Source of the DNA: Imbricaverruca yamaguchii
Lineage: Eukaryota > Arthropoda > Thecostraca > Neoverrucidae
DNA length: 64,000 bases
Assembly (NCBI GenBank): GCA_034440575.1
Contig: JAOTOL010001659.1
Coordinates: 2,802,501 to 2,866,500, forward strand
Direction of reading: 5' to 3'
Below, piece by piece: positions 11,831 to 23,352 of this stretch. Within the stretch, counting starts at the first letter, position 1; each line of letters begins with the position of its first letter. The position numbers were made by a program, and so were the translations under genes. Under the pieces are notes generated by a model. The model did not search any database. It worked only from the letters and a program-made list of their open reading frames with translations, and was not told the DNA's origin.

Positions 11831-13861
11831 AAGCACTGCAATGTTCACCCTCTGTGCTTGTGCATTTAGTATATTCTGTGGCAAAGACGACACGAATGCC
11901 TTACTGGTAAACACTAAAGGTGCATATTGCTAAGTCGGAATGTTGCACTCATTTCGAAAGATGGCGATGACGAAATTAAAAAAGAAGAAGTAATAAGGTT
12001 CGCTATCTAGTAACATTAGGGGACTACACCATAAAACTATGCTAACGCATGGTACCACGCTAAGCCACGGATATCGTGGGCCCCTCACCCCGACCAAGAA
12101 ATAGGACATGCACATGGAGTCGGATTTATATTAAAGCAGAATGAATCACGAGAGGTTATCGCCGTCTATTAAAATAAAAATAGCGATGCACTTGCGAGAT
12201 GTTTGCACCTTAGTCCCCTGCGCATGGTTCATATTTCTTGCCCCACATACCTATCTCGTTTGCCCGGCAGGTGTTACTCTTCTATGGGCCCTGCAGTCGC
12301 CCCAATGGTGTTAGTCTGCTATGGGTCGTACAGTCGCCCCACTAGAGTTAGTCTGCTGTTCCTACACTCTACTCTCCCTGCCCAGCGCTGGCTGGTAATC
12401 GTCGGGACTGCGGTGCTGCTTGTGGCCGAGGTGACAAATTATAACTAGTTAGCTTTGGACGTAGGTAATCACCCTGTCATTAAATGGTGCATGCAGCGAT
12501 TCAGACCAATTATGTCCAGGCCATGGCCAATTAGGCGTTTCGTTCCAGTTCAACAACTTCCAACGACGAATCCATGTGTTGCAATCGGCCAGGGAGAGAC
12601 ACCTACCATATTTTGAATTATGTTATTTCAGTCATTACGTAGAGGACTTAACGCCCTCATCTCCAGTCGCAATTCTGACGTCAAGGACGAAGGAGAGAAA
12701 CCTTGACAAGTTACTGACGCCGTATTATAAGCGGAAGCTTATTGTTTCCCCATACAATAGGCACCACATTTATGTTTCTATGATTATCAGGATAATTGAT
12801 ACACCAGCCAAGTAATGCTGTTCTGCGGCTCGCAGTCAGTTCTTTGTCCCGTGCCGCGTCTCAAGGGTACGGAGCTATTCAGTTACACATTTTTCTTCTT
12901 CGGTAGCTAAGTGGGGTTGCCTTAAAATTGGCTACAATCTATTGTCACTGAGGAGACAAATATTATATTAACGATAAATTATTGCCACTTGGGAGGGATA
13001 TTTTGCGTTGGTGACAAGTTGTTGTCCTAAGGATACCAATGTTGTCATGGCGGCAATGTATTGTCACTAAGGAGACAAATTCCGTGTACTTGATGAATGG
13101 TCAGCTCATAATTGGGATGCCCGGAGGCAAAGTGACCCCACGTATTTTGTAACGGAGAGACAAAGTTCCAGGTCGATTTTTTCATGCGAGGCCATCAAAT
13201 ACCATCAAGTACCAATGCGATCAAGTTCTGGTACATCAAGTACCAATGCGATCAAATCAAATACCATCAAGTTCCGGAATGCGACGATCTACGGCTTAAA
13301 AAGAGATCCCATTTTTCAACATTCGTGCATGCGACCAAATTTGCTCCTGATTTTCGGAAGCAGCAAACATCAGCATGCATTAACCACTGCTCAGTTGCAA
13401 CAGGTCAGGGAAGTGCTGGAGGCCGTCCTGGCCTCGAACCCGCGTCCTGGCCTGGCTGATCGAATGCCCTGCGACGCTTTCGTGAAGGATACACATCGGA
13501 AAAAAGTGCAGCGGTCGTAACCATCGACCAAGTGCCCTAAAATATTCCGCGAGTTCAGGATAGAATCTGCGGTGTGGGGTGTCTGGCAGATTCTTGGGCG
13601 AGCGGATGACCTCGAACGGAAAGCTGGATAGAATCTTTCGGACGGACCATAAATTATCGTGGATGCTTTGCCGTCCTGGTGGCCTCGAACGTATGCCAAA
13701 TCGTTGCTAGTTGGGTAGGGAAGAACGAAACGTAACTGGCCATTTTTTTTCGCTGTGGCGAGAGACATAACACTACCCGGGTGGTCCAGAGCATATACCG
13801 GTGCGCCACCTGCAGCCTCTGCTGACTGCACAACGTTTGCAGTCTGGATTGGCAAGGCTGG
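11831..13861. other. Mostly unique, AT-rich sequence
   Basis: No gene recognised. Two small repeat patches are visible: a duplicated CAGTCGCCCCA...TTAGTCTGCTR segment at about 12290-12365, and a decayed repeat of about 37-44 bp at 12935-13085 with the core ATTGTCACTRAGGAGACAAA. Confidence 0.4.
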
Positions 13862-14215
13862 ATGCCTCACAGTGGGTCGTGGTCCACGTCAGCTCTCACA
13901 CAGCACATCAGTCGGGTCTCACAGTGTGTCGTGGTTCACGTCAGCTCCCACACATCACATCAGTCGGCTCTCACAGTGTGTCGTGGCCCACGTCAGCTCC
14001 AACATATCACATCAGTCGGGTCTCACAGTGTGTCGTGGTTCACGTCAGCTCCAACATATCACATCAGTCGGCTCTCACAGTGTGTCGTGGCCCACGTCAG
14101 CTCCAACACAGCACGTCAGTCGGCTCTCACAGTGTGCCGTGTTCCACGTCAGCTCCCACACAGTGTGTCGTTGTCCACGTCAGTCCCCACACAGCACGTC
14201 AGTCGGCTCGTGCAG
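13862..14215. repeat. Minisatellite, 52-bp unit
   Basis: The word CACGTCAGCTC starts at 13885, 13937, 13989, 14041, 14093 and 14145, an exact 52-bp spacing. Units also carry CATCAGTCGG and CTCACAGTGTGTCGTGG. The outermost copies are truncated or diverged. Confidence 0.9.
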
Positions 14216-14335
14216 TCAGGCGTGCTGGACCGACCAAAGCCGTGCCCCGGTACGACGGATCTCACTCTGTATTTCGGACCCGGTCCGGCAGTGCGGTGCT
14301 GCTTCAGCGGTACGGAACTGTTCAGTATTTTGCCG

Positions 14336-14490
14336 CTTGGTTGGCTCGGATGAGAGAGCACTGATCTGCGAAGGTCCCGTCCGCGCTCAGCGGCTCGTGT
14401 CTCGTCACGTGCTCGTTATTAACGACTCCGGTCGGGATGGCCAGTTGGCAACTGGCCAGGCATGATCGGGGAGCAGTCATCAGCCGGCAA
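14336..14490 (+). mobile_element. Probable tRNA-derived SINE fragment
   Basis: A head like a tRNA gene (TGCCGCTTGGTTGGCTCGG, then GAGAGCACTGATCTGC) is followed by CGCGCTCAGCGG and a body with GGCCAGTTGGCAACTGGCC. The same head and body words occur at 24036-24125 and about 24795-24860. This suggests one dispersed SINE family. Confidence 0.45.
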
Positions 14491-14521
14491 TGCCCGACCA
14501 TGTGTGCACGTTGAACTCCTG

Positions 14522-14559
14522 CTGAAAAATTATGTCATAGAGCTGGCATAATTTTTCAG
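14522..14559. repeat. Perfect 13-bp inverted repeat
   Basis: The arms 14522-14534 (CTGAAAAATTATG) and 14547-14559 are exact reverse complements around a 12-nt loop starting TCAT. Function unknown. Confidence 0.85.
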
Positions 14560-14689
14560 ATTATGAATCCCAATATATCCCGATTGGCAAATGAGCTCAG
14601 GGTCCATCTGGCATGCTTGCGCTTACCATGCGCTCTGATTCCGTAAAGCTTCTCCAACAATAAGTTGAGCTACTTTTTCTTGCTAAGAC

Positions 14690-15120
14690 CTCCAGCGGTA
14701 CTGTATTGGTCCAACAATGTAATACTGGTACAGATTGCATGGCTCCTCCTGCTACAGATTCAGTCTGGCGCTATAGTGTTGGTCCAGCGCGACATAGCTG
14801 GTCCAGAACTCCCGTGCTGTGCCAGCATTACGCTGCTGGTCCGGCGCTACGCTTCTGGCCCGGCGCTACGGCGTTCGCCCGACGCTGCGGCGTTGGTTCG
14901 GTGTGACGATTGTGGTCGAGTGTGGCGGCGTTTGTGTGGCGTGACGGTAGCGGTCCGGTGTGACGTCAGCACCAGTGAAGCTGTGACGCCGCGCACCCGC
15001 CGACCACCGCCACGAGCCGCCCGGGCCTCGCGGCGCGCCATCTGCCACTCAGCACTGCCAATCAGCAGGCACTTGCGGCTAAGAAGAAAACACCGACCAA
15101 GTGTTGTTCTAAATCGCATT
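14690..15120. repeat. Decayed GC-rich repeat tract
   Basis: Words such as TGGTCCGGCGCTAC, TGGCCCGGCGCTACG and GGTTCGGTGTGACG recur at about 20-25 bp without a strict period. It appears to be an old minisatellite. Confidence 0.5.
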
Positions 15121-15164
15121 TAACTGCAAATTGACCGCGCAAAATCGAGATTAGTCCTCGTCCG

Positions 15165-15300
15165 GCCCATCTGGGCCGTGAGCAGAACATCTGGACTGTG
15201 GGCAGCACATCTGGGCGGCGGACAAAGCATCTGGGCGGCGGGCAGAGCATTTCGGCGGCGGGCAGTCCACCCAGGCGGTGGGCAGCCATCTGGGCGGCTG
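15165..15300. repeat. Minisatellite, about 20-bp unit
   Basis: About six copies of CATCTGGGCGGCGGGCAGAG with variants. Flanked by very GC-rich DNA. Confidence 0.75.
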
Positions 15301-15635
15301 CGGTCGCGCTCCGGTGGGCGCGCGGGTGCCGACCGTGCCGGCGCGGCTGCGGCGCTGCTGGCGCGGCCGCCGCGCCGCCGACTCGGGATCAGTGACCGGC
15401 GTGACCTTGACCGCGCCTTGACCGACGCCGGCGTCGCAGTCGCCGCACCGGCCGACTGCCGCTCTCGGATGTGAGAGCACACGGAAGCGGCGCCGGCCGC
15501 ACCGCGACCGCAAATGCGACCAGAGCGGCCGGTGTGGCTGTTCTGGGCGGCCGCCGCCGACCTGCGCCGCAGGACGTCAGTCACGCTCATCCTGGCCCCG
15601 GCGCCGCCCGGAGCACGTGGCGCTTTGACCGCGGC
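15301..15635. other. Very GC- and CpG-rich unique stretch
   Basis: No gene recognised. Open frames in several phases reflect the scarcity of A and T, not coding. Confidence 0.35.
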
Positions 15636-15825
15636 GCGGCGCCAGTCCCGGCGCCAGTCTTAGCGTCAGTCGCAGCGCCAGTCGCAGCGCCAGTCGTGGC
15701 GCCAGTTTCGGCGCTAGTTGGAGCGCCAGTCCCGCCACCAGTCGCGGCGCCAGTCGCGGCGCCAATTGCGGCGCCAGTCGCGGCGCCAGTTTTGGCTCAG
15801 GAAGTGGCACCGTGGCGCCAGTTGG
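15636..15825. repeat. Minisatellite, 12-bp unit
   Basis: About 14 copies of GCGCCAGTCGCG and close variants (GCGCCAGTTTTG, GCGCCAATTGCG). As the unit is a multiple of three it encodes periodic APVAAPVA-like peptides. These are not taken as a gene. Confidence 0.85.
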
Positions 15826-18800
15826 CGCTTCTCGGACGCGGCAGTTCGTCTCACCTGACGCGTACTAATGCTGCCACGTTTGTTCTATGACGAGCACTTC
15901 CGCATGGCTGTGTGCTTCGTGACGGCGCAGTTTCATACTGGGCCGTTCACGTGGAAAAACGACACCCCAAACGGCAGTCCGGTCATTGTGGAGACGAGTC
16001 TGAGGGTTCCGGGACGGCTGCCATACTCTGACGGTTAATGCACCATGGATTTGCAACACAGTGCATAAGTGGCACTAGCATTCAAACTCCCGTTATGCTC
16101 CTTACCCGGTACCCTCAAGCATCACAAGCACCCTGGAGAGCAGCTTCTTTCCCGATAGCTTCCCAGCACCAACCTCCCCAGTGAAGGGTTTCCTGCGTCT
16201 GGTACCCCCCCCCAGACGATACACCACCTTTCCGTGATGGGGGAGTGAGTGCTCCAGTGATCCTCAATGGTGTGGGATCAGACTAGGAATGCCTCCCTCA
16301 TCCTTCCATTCCTACGTTTCCATTCTAATGTCCATCCCATCTTAACATCCCTGACCTTTACCTGGCCCTGGGACACCAACTCTCCATACCATGAGCAGGT
16401 AGGACAACTTTTCCTGCTCTGCCCGCCTGCTCAGTTTTGTCGGCGTAGTCGCGCTTCCTCGGCCCTTTCCCCTGGGTTGACGGAGTCCGTGTGCTTGGGT
16501 TTCACCGTCTCACGGAGATAGTTGTGACGGAGAGCAAGACGCCTCTGGTCCCGATATCCCAGAGAGGCGGGCGGGCATGTAGGAACACATACGGGCCAAG
16601 CGACAGATCGCCCCGGGCTGGAGGCCCGGTGCCTGTCGGCCCGGCCGGATGGGGTGAAGGGGCTGGCGGCTCTGTAGCTCAGCTCTCTCCCCACCGTGCG
16701 AAGGTGCCGCCTCCCCGTATAGTTCCGCGGATACTTGGCGTCCTGCTGGCACGACAGCAGGCGTCCCCCCGTAGGACCCCGTGTGGTGGAACATCGCACA
16801 GAGCCGAAACAAAACACCTACAGCAGCGCGACAGCTTGATTGATATTCTGAAGGAATGTGGCCCGACTATGATTTAGGTAAAACCCAGGGGATGAAGGCC
16901 TGGCCACAGTAGCTGGGATTGCTGCTGATCGCATCGCGTCTGCTCGTTCTGCTCCTGCATAGTCGCGAGCTTCTTATAATGCTCAAACGCAGCTTCGCTC
17001 TGAGCAGCGCACGGTCGCCTGCCAGACGCCTGCCGCACTTGAGGTGACTGAACCGACCAGGGCGGCATCCGCTCAAACAACTATTCCCGTAGACGACCCT
17101 AAGCACCATCTCATCGACTATTTCATCCCTCCGATTGACCAGCCCATTGCCGTCGCTGATGATTCCCGTTCGAAATGGAGCTCTGGACATGACTCGCGAA
17201 GTCGAGCGGAGCGAACCACCGCCATGGCACCAGTCATCGGTGGGAAAGGCGTGACGGGGAAACCTCCCATGGCCTCGAGGCTCAGTGAGCGAGAACGCTC
17301 TTCGTCGACGCCGCGCGCATCAGCTGGCCTCCCTGGGAAAATAATTGGTCCACCTCCATCCCCCAGTGCTATTAAGAGGCCCACCACTTACACCGCCTAC
17401 AGCCGTAAGCGAATGCTCATCTTGCCACCGGCCGAAGGGTCCCATCTCAGCTCCCGTCTCAGCGCTTGGTCGCCCTTATCGAGGTGCCTACCTGGGCAGT
17501 CAGACGTGAGGGATAGACGGCCACCCTAGCATGACTATTTGTAGCAGCATCACATAGCATTTCCTGAGCAGCTGACAGCGAAGAAATGTTTCAACGAAGA
17601 CAGTATGCAGGAAGGCACGCCTTCGCATAACAATGTTCAACCATATTTTACTGCTAAGTTTTCACGAATAAATTTGCTGTAGGCGCTATAGGACCATTGC
17701 AGTCGATGCGCCTTTTGAACCCAAACAACCATCTAACTAACCAACTGTCTCTGGTGCAGAGGCCGACTCTGTGGACTATTTCGCGACTCATTCCACACGG
17801 CGTTTCTCACACCACTTAGCCATGAGCGGTCTCAACGAACCCGCCGGTTGTGCCGTTCGAACTAACGATCTTCCGAGCAAGCGTCGAGCGCCCTACCGAC
17901 CGAGCCAGCCCGATCCGGGCGGGCCGGTTCCGTTGATTCCGTTGATTCCGTTGGCGTGAGCTGGCGGCGGCGCCGACGGCCGGCGGAGCCGCTAATCCGC
18001 GGCCCGCTTGACCCACAACCGGCCCACAATATTTATGGCATTGTTTGCGGCGACCTGTGACCCGCCGACAATGGCCGGCCGGCGCGCCGTGCCAGACCGA
18101 AGAGGGACGGCCGACACGCCGCTCAAGGGCGGGCTAACGGTGTGCCACGGCGCGCGCAAGTGGTGCCGGGTCGGGCGGGCGGCCAGACCGGGCCGCAACA
18201 GGCAGAAACACGGTCACCGTTACACACACGGAGCCGCCACGCCGTCCAGAGCGCTCCGGCTGGGAGCGATGACCGCCGGCCTCGGCAGGGCCGCCGGCTC
18301 AAACGACGGGGTGCGGGGGGCTGGTGATGGCGTGCTGGTGATGGTGATGAGGCACATCTGTGCGCCTGCATGTGGCTGGATGGTCAAATGACCTGGACAG
18401 CCCCCGGGCGGGAGCGATGCTGAAGTCGCGAACTGCGAGCCACGCGTGTAGCAAGGCTAATATCGGTAAACAAAGAGCAGAGTACTGCAGTGAGAATTTG
18501 TTTCATTGTAATATACCTCAGAATAAGCCCTTCAAAATGCCCGGCCGAATGAAGTGTAGAGTTTGTTTTTTCATGTGTGGGTCTCTAGGCAAGCAGGTGC
18601 ATGGTTTGGTTTTGATTTAGCACTGATACACACTTATGATGATTGCGTCGGATAGGAAATAGTTAGCTTCTATATGCAATTTTTGCTCTTATTTATCCCA
18701 GAAGTTAGATAGTTTTACCTGAGAAAATACGGGTTTGGTGGGAGGGCACCTAATGTGTTGCAGATGCATGCTTTCATGAAGATCTCATATCACGACTCTA

Positions 18801-18835
18801 TTATTATGCGAGTTGCTAAGCTAAACACGGCAATC
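15826..18835. other. Unique region, 3 kb, no gene recognised
   Basis: The stretch 16080-16500 is pyrimidine-rich and non-repetitive. The stretch 17040-17530 has a long plus-strand frame with no recognisable domain. 17930-18300 is GC-rich. No RNA gene or transposon could be supported. Confidence 0.35.
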
Positions 18836-18872
18836 CTCCGTAGCTGTTGGTTAGAGCGCTGGCCTCCCCCGG
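18836..18872 (+). mobile_element. tRNA-like SINE head, cut short
   Basis: CCGTAGCTGTTGGTTAGAGC followed by GCTGGCCTCC resembles the D-arm and box A region of a tRNA-derived SINE. The expected remainder is replaced by the homopolymer block that follows. Confidence 0.35.
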
Positions 18873-19130
18873 CCCCCCCCTTCCTGCCAACCAAGGGTCC
18901 GGGCCCCCCCCCCCCCCCCCCTTTCCCCCCGGGGGGGGGGGGGGGGGGGGCGGGCCCGCGAAGGCCGGGGGGGGGCGCCCGGCCGGCGGCGGCGGGTGGC
19001 GGATTCGGAATAAATTTTTGAATAGAATCAAAAAAAAGGGGGGGGGGGGGGGGCCGCAAAAACAATATAAAAAAAAACCTGCTCCCCCCCCCCCCCCCCC
19101 CACCAAAAAAAATTTTTTAAATTTATAAAA
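18860..19130. other. Homopolymer block, probable sequencing or assembly artefact
   Basis: Runs of C, G and A of 8 to about 20 bases follow one another (poly-C at 18904, poly-G at 18931, poly-A then poly-G near 19030, poly-C at 19085, poly-A and poly-T after it). No period is present. Nothing comparable occurs elsewhere in the window. It looks like low-quality consensus or a badly filled gap. Confidence 0.6.
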
Positions 19131-20070
19131 AAGTCCAATGAAATTCGTTTGGAACATAATTCGTCGTCGAAACCTTAATTTCACATGCCTCATGTCACAT
19201 TTCACATTCATTTCATTTCACATGCCAGAATGATATCGCGTTGTCTGTACAGCTCGTCCACTAGATAGTTGTGCATACTAAATAGTTGTGTCTACTCGAT
19301 TGTTGTCGGAGTTGTGGCTATCTTCCGTGGCTAATCAACAATATTCACAACTGGAGTAGCTAATCAACTACGACTCTTTGGCATGTACAAAGTTGGCAAA
19401 CTCTGAAGGGCAACAATGACACCTAACATCTGAAACGAGCCGAAGTGGATCCTTGGAGCTCACTTCGCAGACGGAGGCGATATTGGCCCACCCAGCTCTC
19501 TCGTGCACGCATGTACTCGCCCGGACAGGCACAGCGCTCGCTGGCACAGACATGGTGGGTGGCTCTCGGCCCGCTCGGCATGGCTGCCGAGTGGCTCGCC
19601 TTGACCTTGCCGGCGGCTGCAGTCGCTCTGCACTGACCGCGATGGCCGCAGATGTCGTCACATGGACGTCGACTGCTCTGCAGCCGACAGACGGCGAACG
19701 TTGAACCGGTCCAATTTGCATTCAGGCGCTGTTGGCGTCCTATGACTAAGGCACGTGCGCGGCGAGCATGGCACGGTGTGGGACGAAGCATCCGCCTGAC
19801 GGACCCCTGACGAACGCCTGACGCCTGACGGACGCCTGACGGACGCCTGACGCCTGACAGACGGATGTAGGAATGACTAGCCCGGTCGGGGAGAAGCGGC
19901 GCTGCGGCGTGCGGTGTACGCAGAAGCTCGACCAGTATCGCACTGCCAGTGCTAGCTCATGTAGACTTTCAAAATATATAATTTCGTTGGTGTTAAGATG
20001 GGCAACTCATTTACTTGAGGAATGGCTTTGCCGTGCAAGCATGTTCGTGTTGCGAACTGTGTTTGTTTTC
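19131..20070. other. Unique sequence
   Basis: No gene recognised. A small 10-bp GACGCCTGAC repeat is present at 19800-19865. Confidence 0.4.
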
Positions 20071-20077
20071 AACAGAA

Positions 20078-20153
20078 GGGCGCCAGTGGTTCAGTAGCTA
20101 AGCTGAACGCCCGGCATGACAGGGGTACGGGGGTTCAATTATCCGCGGCGCCC
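20078..20153 (+). tRNA. tRNA-like sequence (SINE head or tRNA pseudogene)
   Basis: This segment is 76 nt long, the usual tRNA length. The ends, GGGCGCC and GGCGCCC, pair perfectly over 7 bp as an acceptor stem. A box A-like GTGGTTCAGTAGC and a box B-like GGGTTCAATTATCC are in the expected places. The anticodon arm pairs poorly, so a working tRNA is unlikely. About 100 bp of non-repetitive tail follows (to about 20260, with a CATATGGTGACGTCATATG motif), which fits a SINE body. Confidence 0.45.
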
Positions 20154-20354
20154 GTCCTCCCAGTCAGGGTGAGCTGGGACTGAGGCCATATGGTGACGTC
20201 ATATGTCATCAGCTGATAAGTGCGTCGGAAAGCCTGAGCAACCCCCAGTTTTCAACAAAACCTTTGACTTCGTTATATTTCTGTGGTTCATGAAATGCTT
20301 GCGCATTATGCCTTGCCGCAACTCTTAAATTTGATACGATTTATTGCCAGGATG

Positions 20355-20505
20355 AGCTGGCTAGTACACCGTTAAGGTATTCAGCGAATCATCTAGCTAG
20401 GGTACCGTTAAGGCACTGAGCGAATTAGCTCGTTAGGTTGCCGTTAAGGTATTGAGCGAATCTGCTCGCTAGGACGCCGTTAAGGTATTGAGCGAATCAG
20501 CTGCT
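20355..20505. repeat. Minisatellite, exact 36-bp period
   Basis: The word GTTAAGG starts at 20371, 20407, 20443 and 20479. Each unit also carries GAGCGAATC(A/T)GCT and CTAGG. Four copies. Confidence 0.85.
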
Positions 20506-21275
20506 CAGATCAGATGAAGGTGTTAATAAGACAGGTCCGCTGAGACTCAGTGATGTTTTGTGAAGACGGGTCAGCCGAGAGCCAGTGAACATGCGGTGAC
20601 GCCTCGGGAGGCCCGGTCTCGTCACGTCCAGCATCGTCAGGCCCGGGGCGAGTCAGGCCCTGCCGAGGCCTGACCGTCCCTGCCGCCGTCCGTCTGTTGT
20701 GACAGATGGTGCTGCAGTCGGGCTGCCGACGTGTTGCCGCTCCAACAGTGCTTTCAGACAGTCCGTCAGATGTCCAGTCTCTGCTTCACGCATCGCATGT
20801 CTGGAAGGTAGCGCCTCAGCGCCGACGCCGACGCCGACGCCGACGTGCATCACCACCGTGCCGGGCGTGCGACCCGGGCCCACCCGGCGGTCGGCCAGTC
20901 CGTGCCAGCCCACACCCAGCGCCAGCGCCAGTCGCACGACGCCGCCGCAGCCGACGCCGGCGCGCTGTTATTGTTATTGCGATTAGTGTAATCACGGAAG
21001 GGGCTGGCACGCACGCGGCCGCGTCTTTTCCCGGCGAGCGCAATTGTCGGCTGGTCACTGCTCCCGGCCGGAAGGCAGCCGTCTCTTCGCCCAGAGTCTA
21101 ACGGACACCGCGTGGGAGTCGACCGATTCGCACCGGCTCCGGGGAGTGGCGGCGCACCCCGCCCGGCTACCATTAACGTGCGGCGCAGCGGGCCATCTCG
21201 CCGCCGGCGCGTCGCCCACGGCCCGCAGCCGACATTGGCGCGTCTGTTTGACACCATTCCTCGCCACGGCGTGTC
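20506..21275. other. GC-rich unique sequence
   Basis: No gene recognised. A short GACGCCGACGCC run at 20820-20845 is a local simple repeat. The open frames in several phases are a composition effect. Confidence 0.35.
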
Positions 21276-21279
21276 TTCG

Positions 21280-21560
21280 CCTCATGCTGGCGGCGAGCTG
21301 GCTCTGTGGCGAGTACTGGTACGTTCACACCATACAGTCAGCGAGCTGGTTCGTGACATGTTCCGGTACCTTCACACCTTGCTGCCTTCTTGCTAGCTCC
21401 GTGACGAGTCTTGGTGCCTTCACATGGTACTGTTCGTGGGCTCCGTGGCGGGTGTCCTAGTACCTTCACACCATGTTGCCGGCGGGCCAGCCCTGTGGCG
21501 TGCTTTGGTACTTTCACACCACGCTGTCGGCCCCGCCAGCTCTGTGGCGCGTCCCGGGCA
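21280..21560. repeat. Decayed minisatellite, about 47-bp unit
   Basis: The word TTCACACCA (or variants) recurs at about 21324, 21371, 21417, 21465 and 21513, each preceded by GGTAC or similar and followed after a gap by CTCYGTGGCG. Confidence 0.7.
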
Positions 21561-22510
21561 GCGAGTCGGCGCCGCACGGTTCGATGCCTCTGCCCGCCGG
21601 CGGCAGTGTGCACGAGGAAGCGATGCGTCCGGTCCGATAACGGCGCCTGGGCCGGCCACGACCGACGCTCGCTGACTTGGCTTGATGACCGCCGAGCCGT
21701 CAGCTGCGGCCGGGGGCCCCGACGGTACGCCCGGCGAATACCGCCGCGGGCTCGATTAGCACAACAGGTGCCAGTGATGCTGTCGACACGTTTTTGCGCC
21801 AGCGTTGGAATTGCTCTGTCGTTTGATAGCGAATCTACTGAGAAGATTGTTGTGATGTCTTAGATCGACATGCAGACGGCAACACAACTACGCGCTTACT
21901 GCTGAGGGCTGTTAGTGGGTACCAATGAAACAATGATTATCAAATCATCATTGAAATGATGAAATTATGACTATAGATTGGAGCTCAATTATTTTGCGTG
22001 CAAATCGTTTGAAGTTATTTACTGCACCATTGTAACCAAGCAGTCCGGCCAAAAGTCTACGTTAGACTTTCGTCTTTTTGTGATCTCCAAATTCGTCGCT
22101 TTGAAAACTTATATGCTGCAGATGCAATCCGATTCCGACAATAGTAGACCCTGGCGTCTTGTTTGGAGAGAACTAAGCTCATTTTCGAGACGTAGCCGCT
22201 GGTCACCACCAATATAGCGAGGTCTCTCAGAATTTTGACGACGTAGCGAATTTAGCGAGCCTTATAATTAAGCTTTCGTTAAACAAGCATGGTCATCAGG
22301 AGAGCAACTTTGCATTTATTTGTTGGTGTACAATGTACACCCACGAGGATGCATGTGCATGCATTCAAAAGTCAGTATGCGGGCTCACAACATGCTAAAG
22401 AATCTCCGGAGCGCACCTGACCCACCCCATCCCCCTCTCAAGAGTACTGCTTGCTTGGGTGCCTCTGCATTCAGCTTCCAGGAGGGGTCCAATTTCAGCG
22501 GCGCAGGACG
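21561..22510. other. Unique sequence
   Basis: The first 250 bp are GC-rich and the rest is AT-rich. No gene, RNA or repeat recognised. Confidence 0.4.
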
Positions 22511-22516
22511 ACTGCT

Positions 22517-22868
22517 ATGTCAGAGGAGTGAGGCCGTGACCGTCTCCTGTGTCAGAGGAGTAAGGCCGTGACCGTCTCCTATGTCAGAGGAGTGAGGCCG
22601 TGACCGTCTCCTATGTCAGAGGAGTAAGGCCGTGACCGTCTCCTATGTCAGAGGAGTAAGGCCGTGACCGTCTCCTATGTCAGAGGAGTGAGGCCGTGAC
22701 CGTCTCCTATGTCAGAGGAGTGAGGCCGTGACCGTCTCCTATGTCAGAGGAGTGAGGCCGTGACCGTCTCCTATGTCAGAGGAGTAAGGCCGTGACCGTC
22801 TCCTATGTCAGAGGAGTGAGGCCGTGACCGTCTCCTATGTCAGAGGAGTGAGGTCGTGACCGTTTCTT
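22517..22868. repeat. Minisatellite, 11 copies of a 32-bp unit
   Basis: Nearly identical units of GTCAGAGGAGTGAGGCCGTG plus ACCGTCTCCTAT. Position 12 of the unit is G or A; reading 5' to 3' the copies are G A G A A G G G A G G. The first copy ends TGT and the last has T-for-C changes, so only the edges are diverged. There are no spacers, so this is not a CRISPR array. Confidence 0.95.
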
Positions 22869-23245
22869 GTCCTGATGGGTCCGGTCCCGGGAACCCGAGA
22901 GATGGTGACGACCACGGTCATTTGTCATCAAGTCTCTCTGATTTCGAAATAAGTCCGAAGTTATAGCTAAACATATTATGTGGCCCACCAGGATCTTCGA
23001 AAAAATATACCTTGCTCAGGGGCGACACCAGCAGGAAGGGAGCGGTGGGGACGGAGGAACGTGTCCCCGCGAAGTGGAGCTGAAGCTTATCATTACGACT
23101 ACGGGCGTTGCATGGAAAAATCGACCCAGAACTGATCGTTTCCGTCCCCACTATTCAAAGCGCGTGGCACCGCCCATGCTCTCGCTGGCCATAAACCGTT
23201 TTTTTTTCTTTCAGACGTTACAAATGTTCGGTTTGACCATGTTAG
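22869..23245. other. Unique sequence
   Basis: Nothing recognisable apart from a T-rich run near 23201. Confidence 0.4.
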
Positions 23246-23352
23246 TAACGGGGTAAGTGAGGTAGGTTATTAGTTACAGGCCACGGGAGGTAGGTGGTTA
23301 GTGACAGGGCGCAGTAGGCAGGTAGTTAGTGACAGGGCATGGGAGGTAGGTT
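23246..23352. repeat. Short tandem repeat, about 32-36 bp
   Basis: Three copies of GGTAGGTNRTTAGTGACAGG, the first with TTACAGG. They are separated by CACGGGA, CGCAGTAGGC or CATGGGA. Confidence 0.7.

Noticed and set aside
15471..15890. Ala-Pro-Val-rich protein
   Set aside because: Explained by the 12-bp repeat and high GC.
18755..19211. Proline- or glycine-rich proteins
   Set aside because: The frames consist of the homopolymer block that is probably artificial.
22517..22868. CRISPR-like array
   Set aside because: Units are contiguous without spacers, the host is eukaryotic and no cas genes are present.
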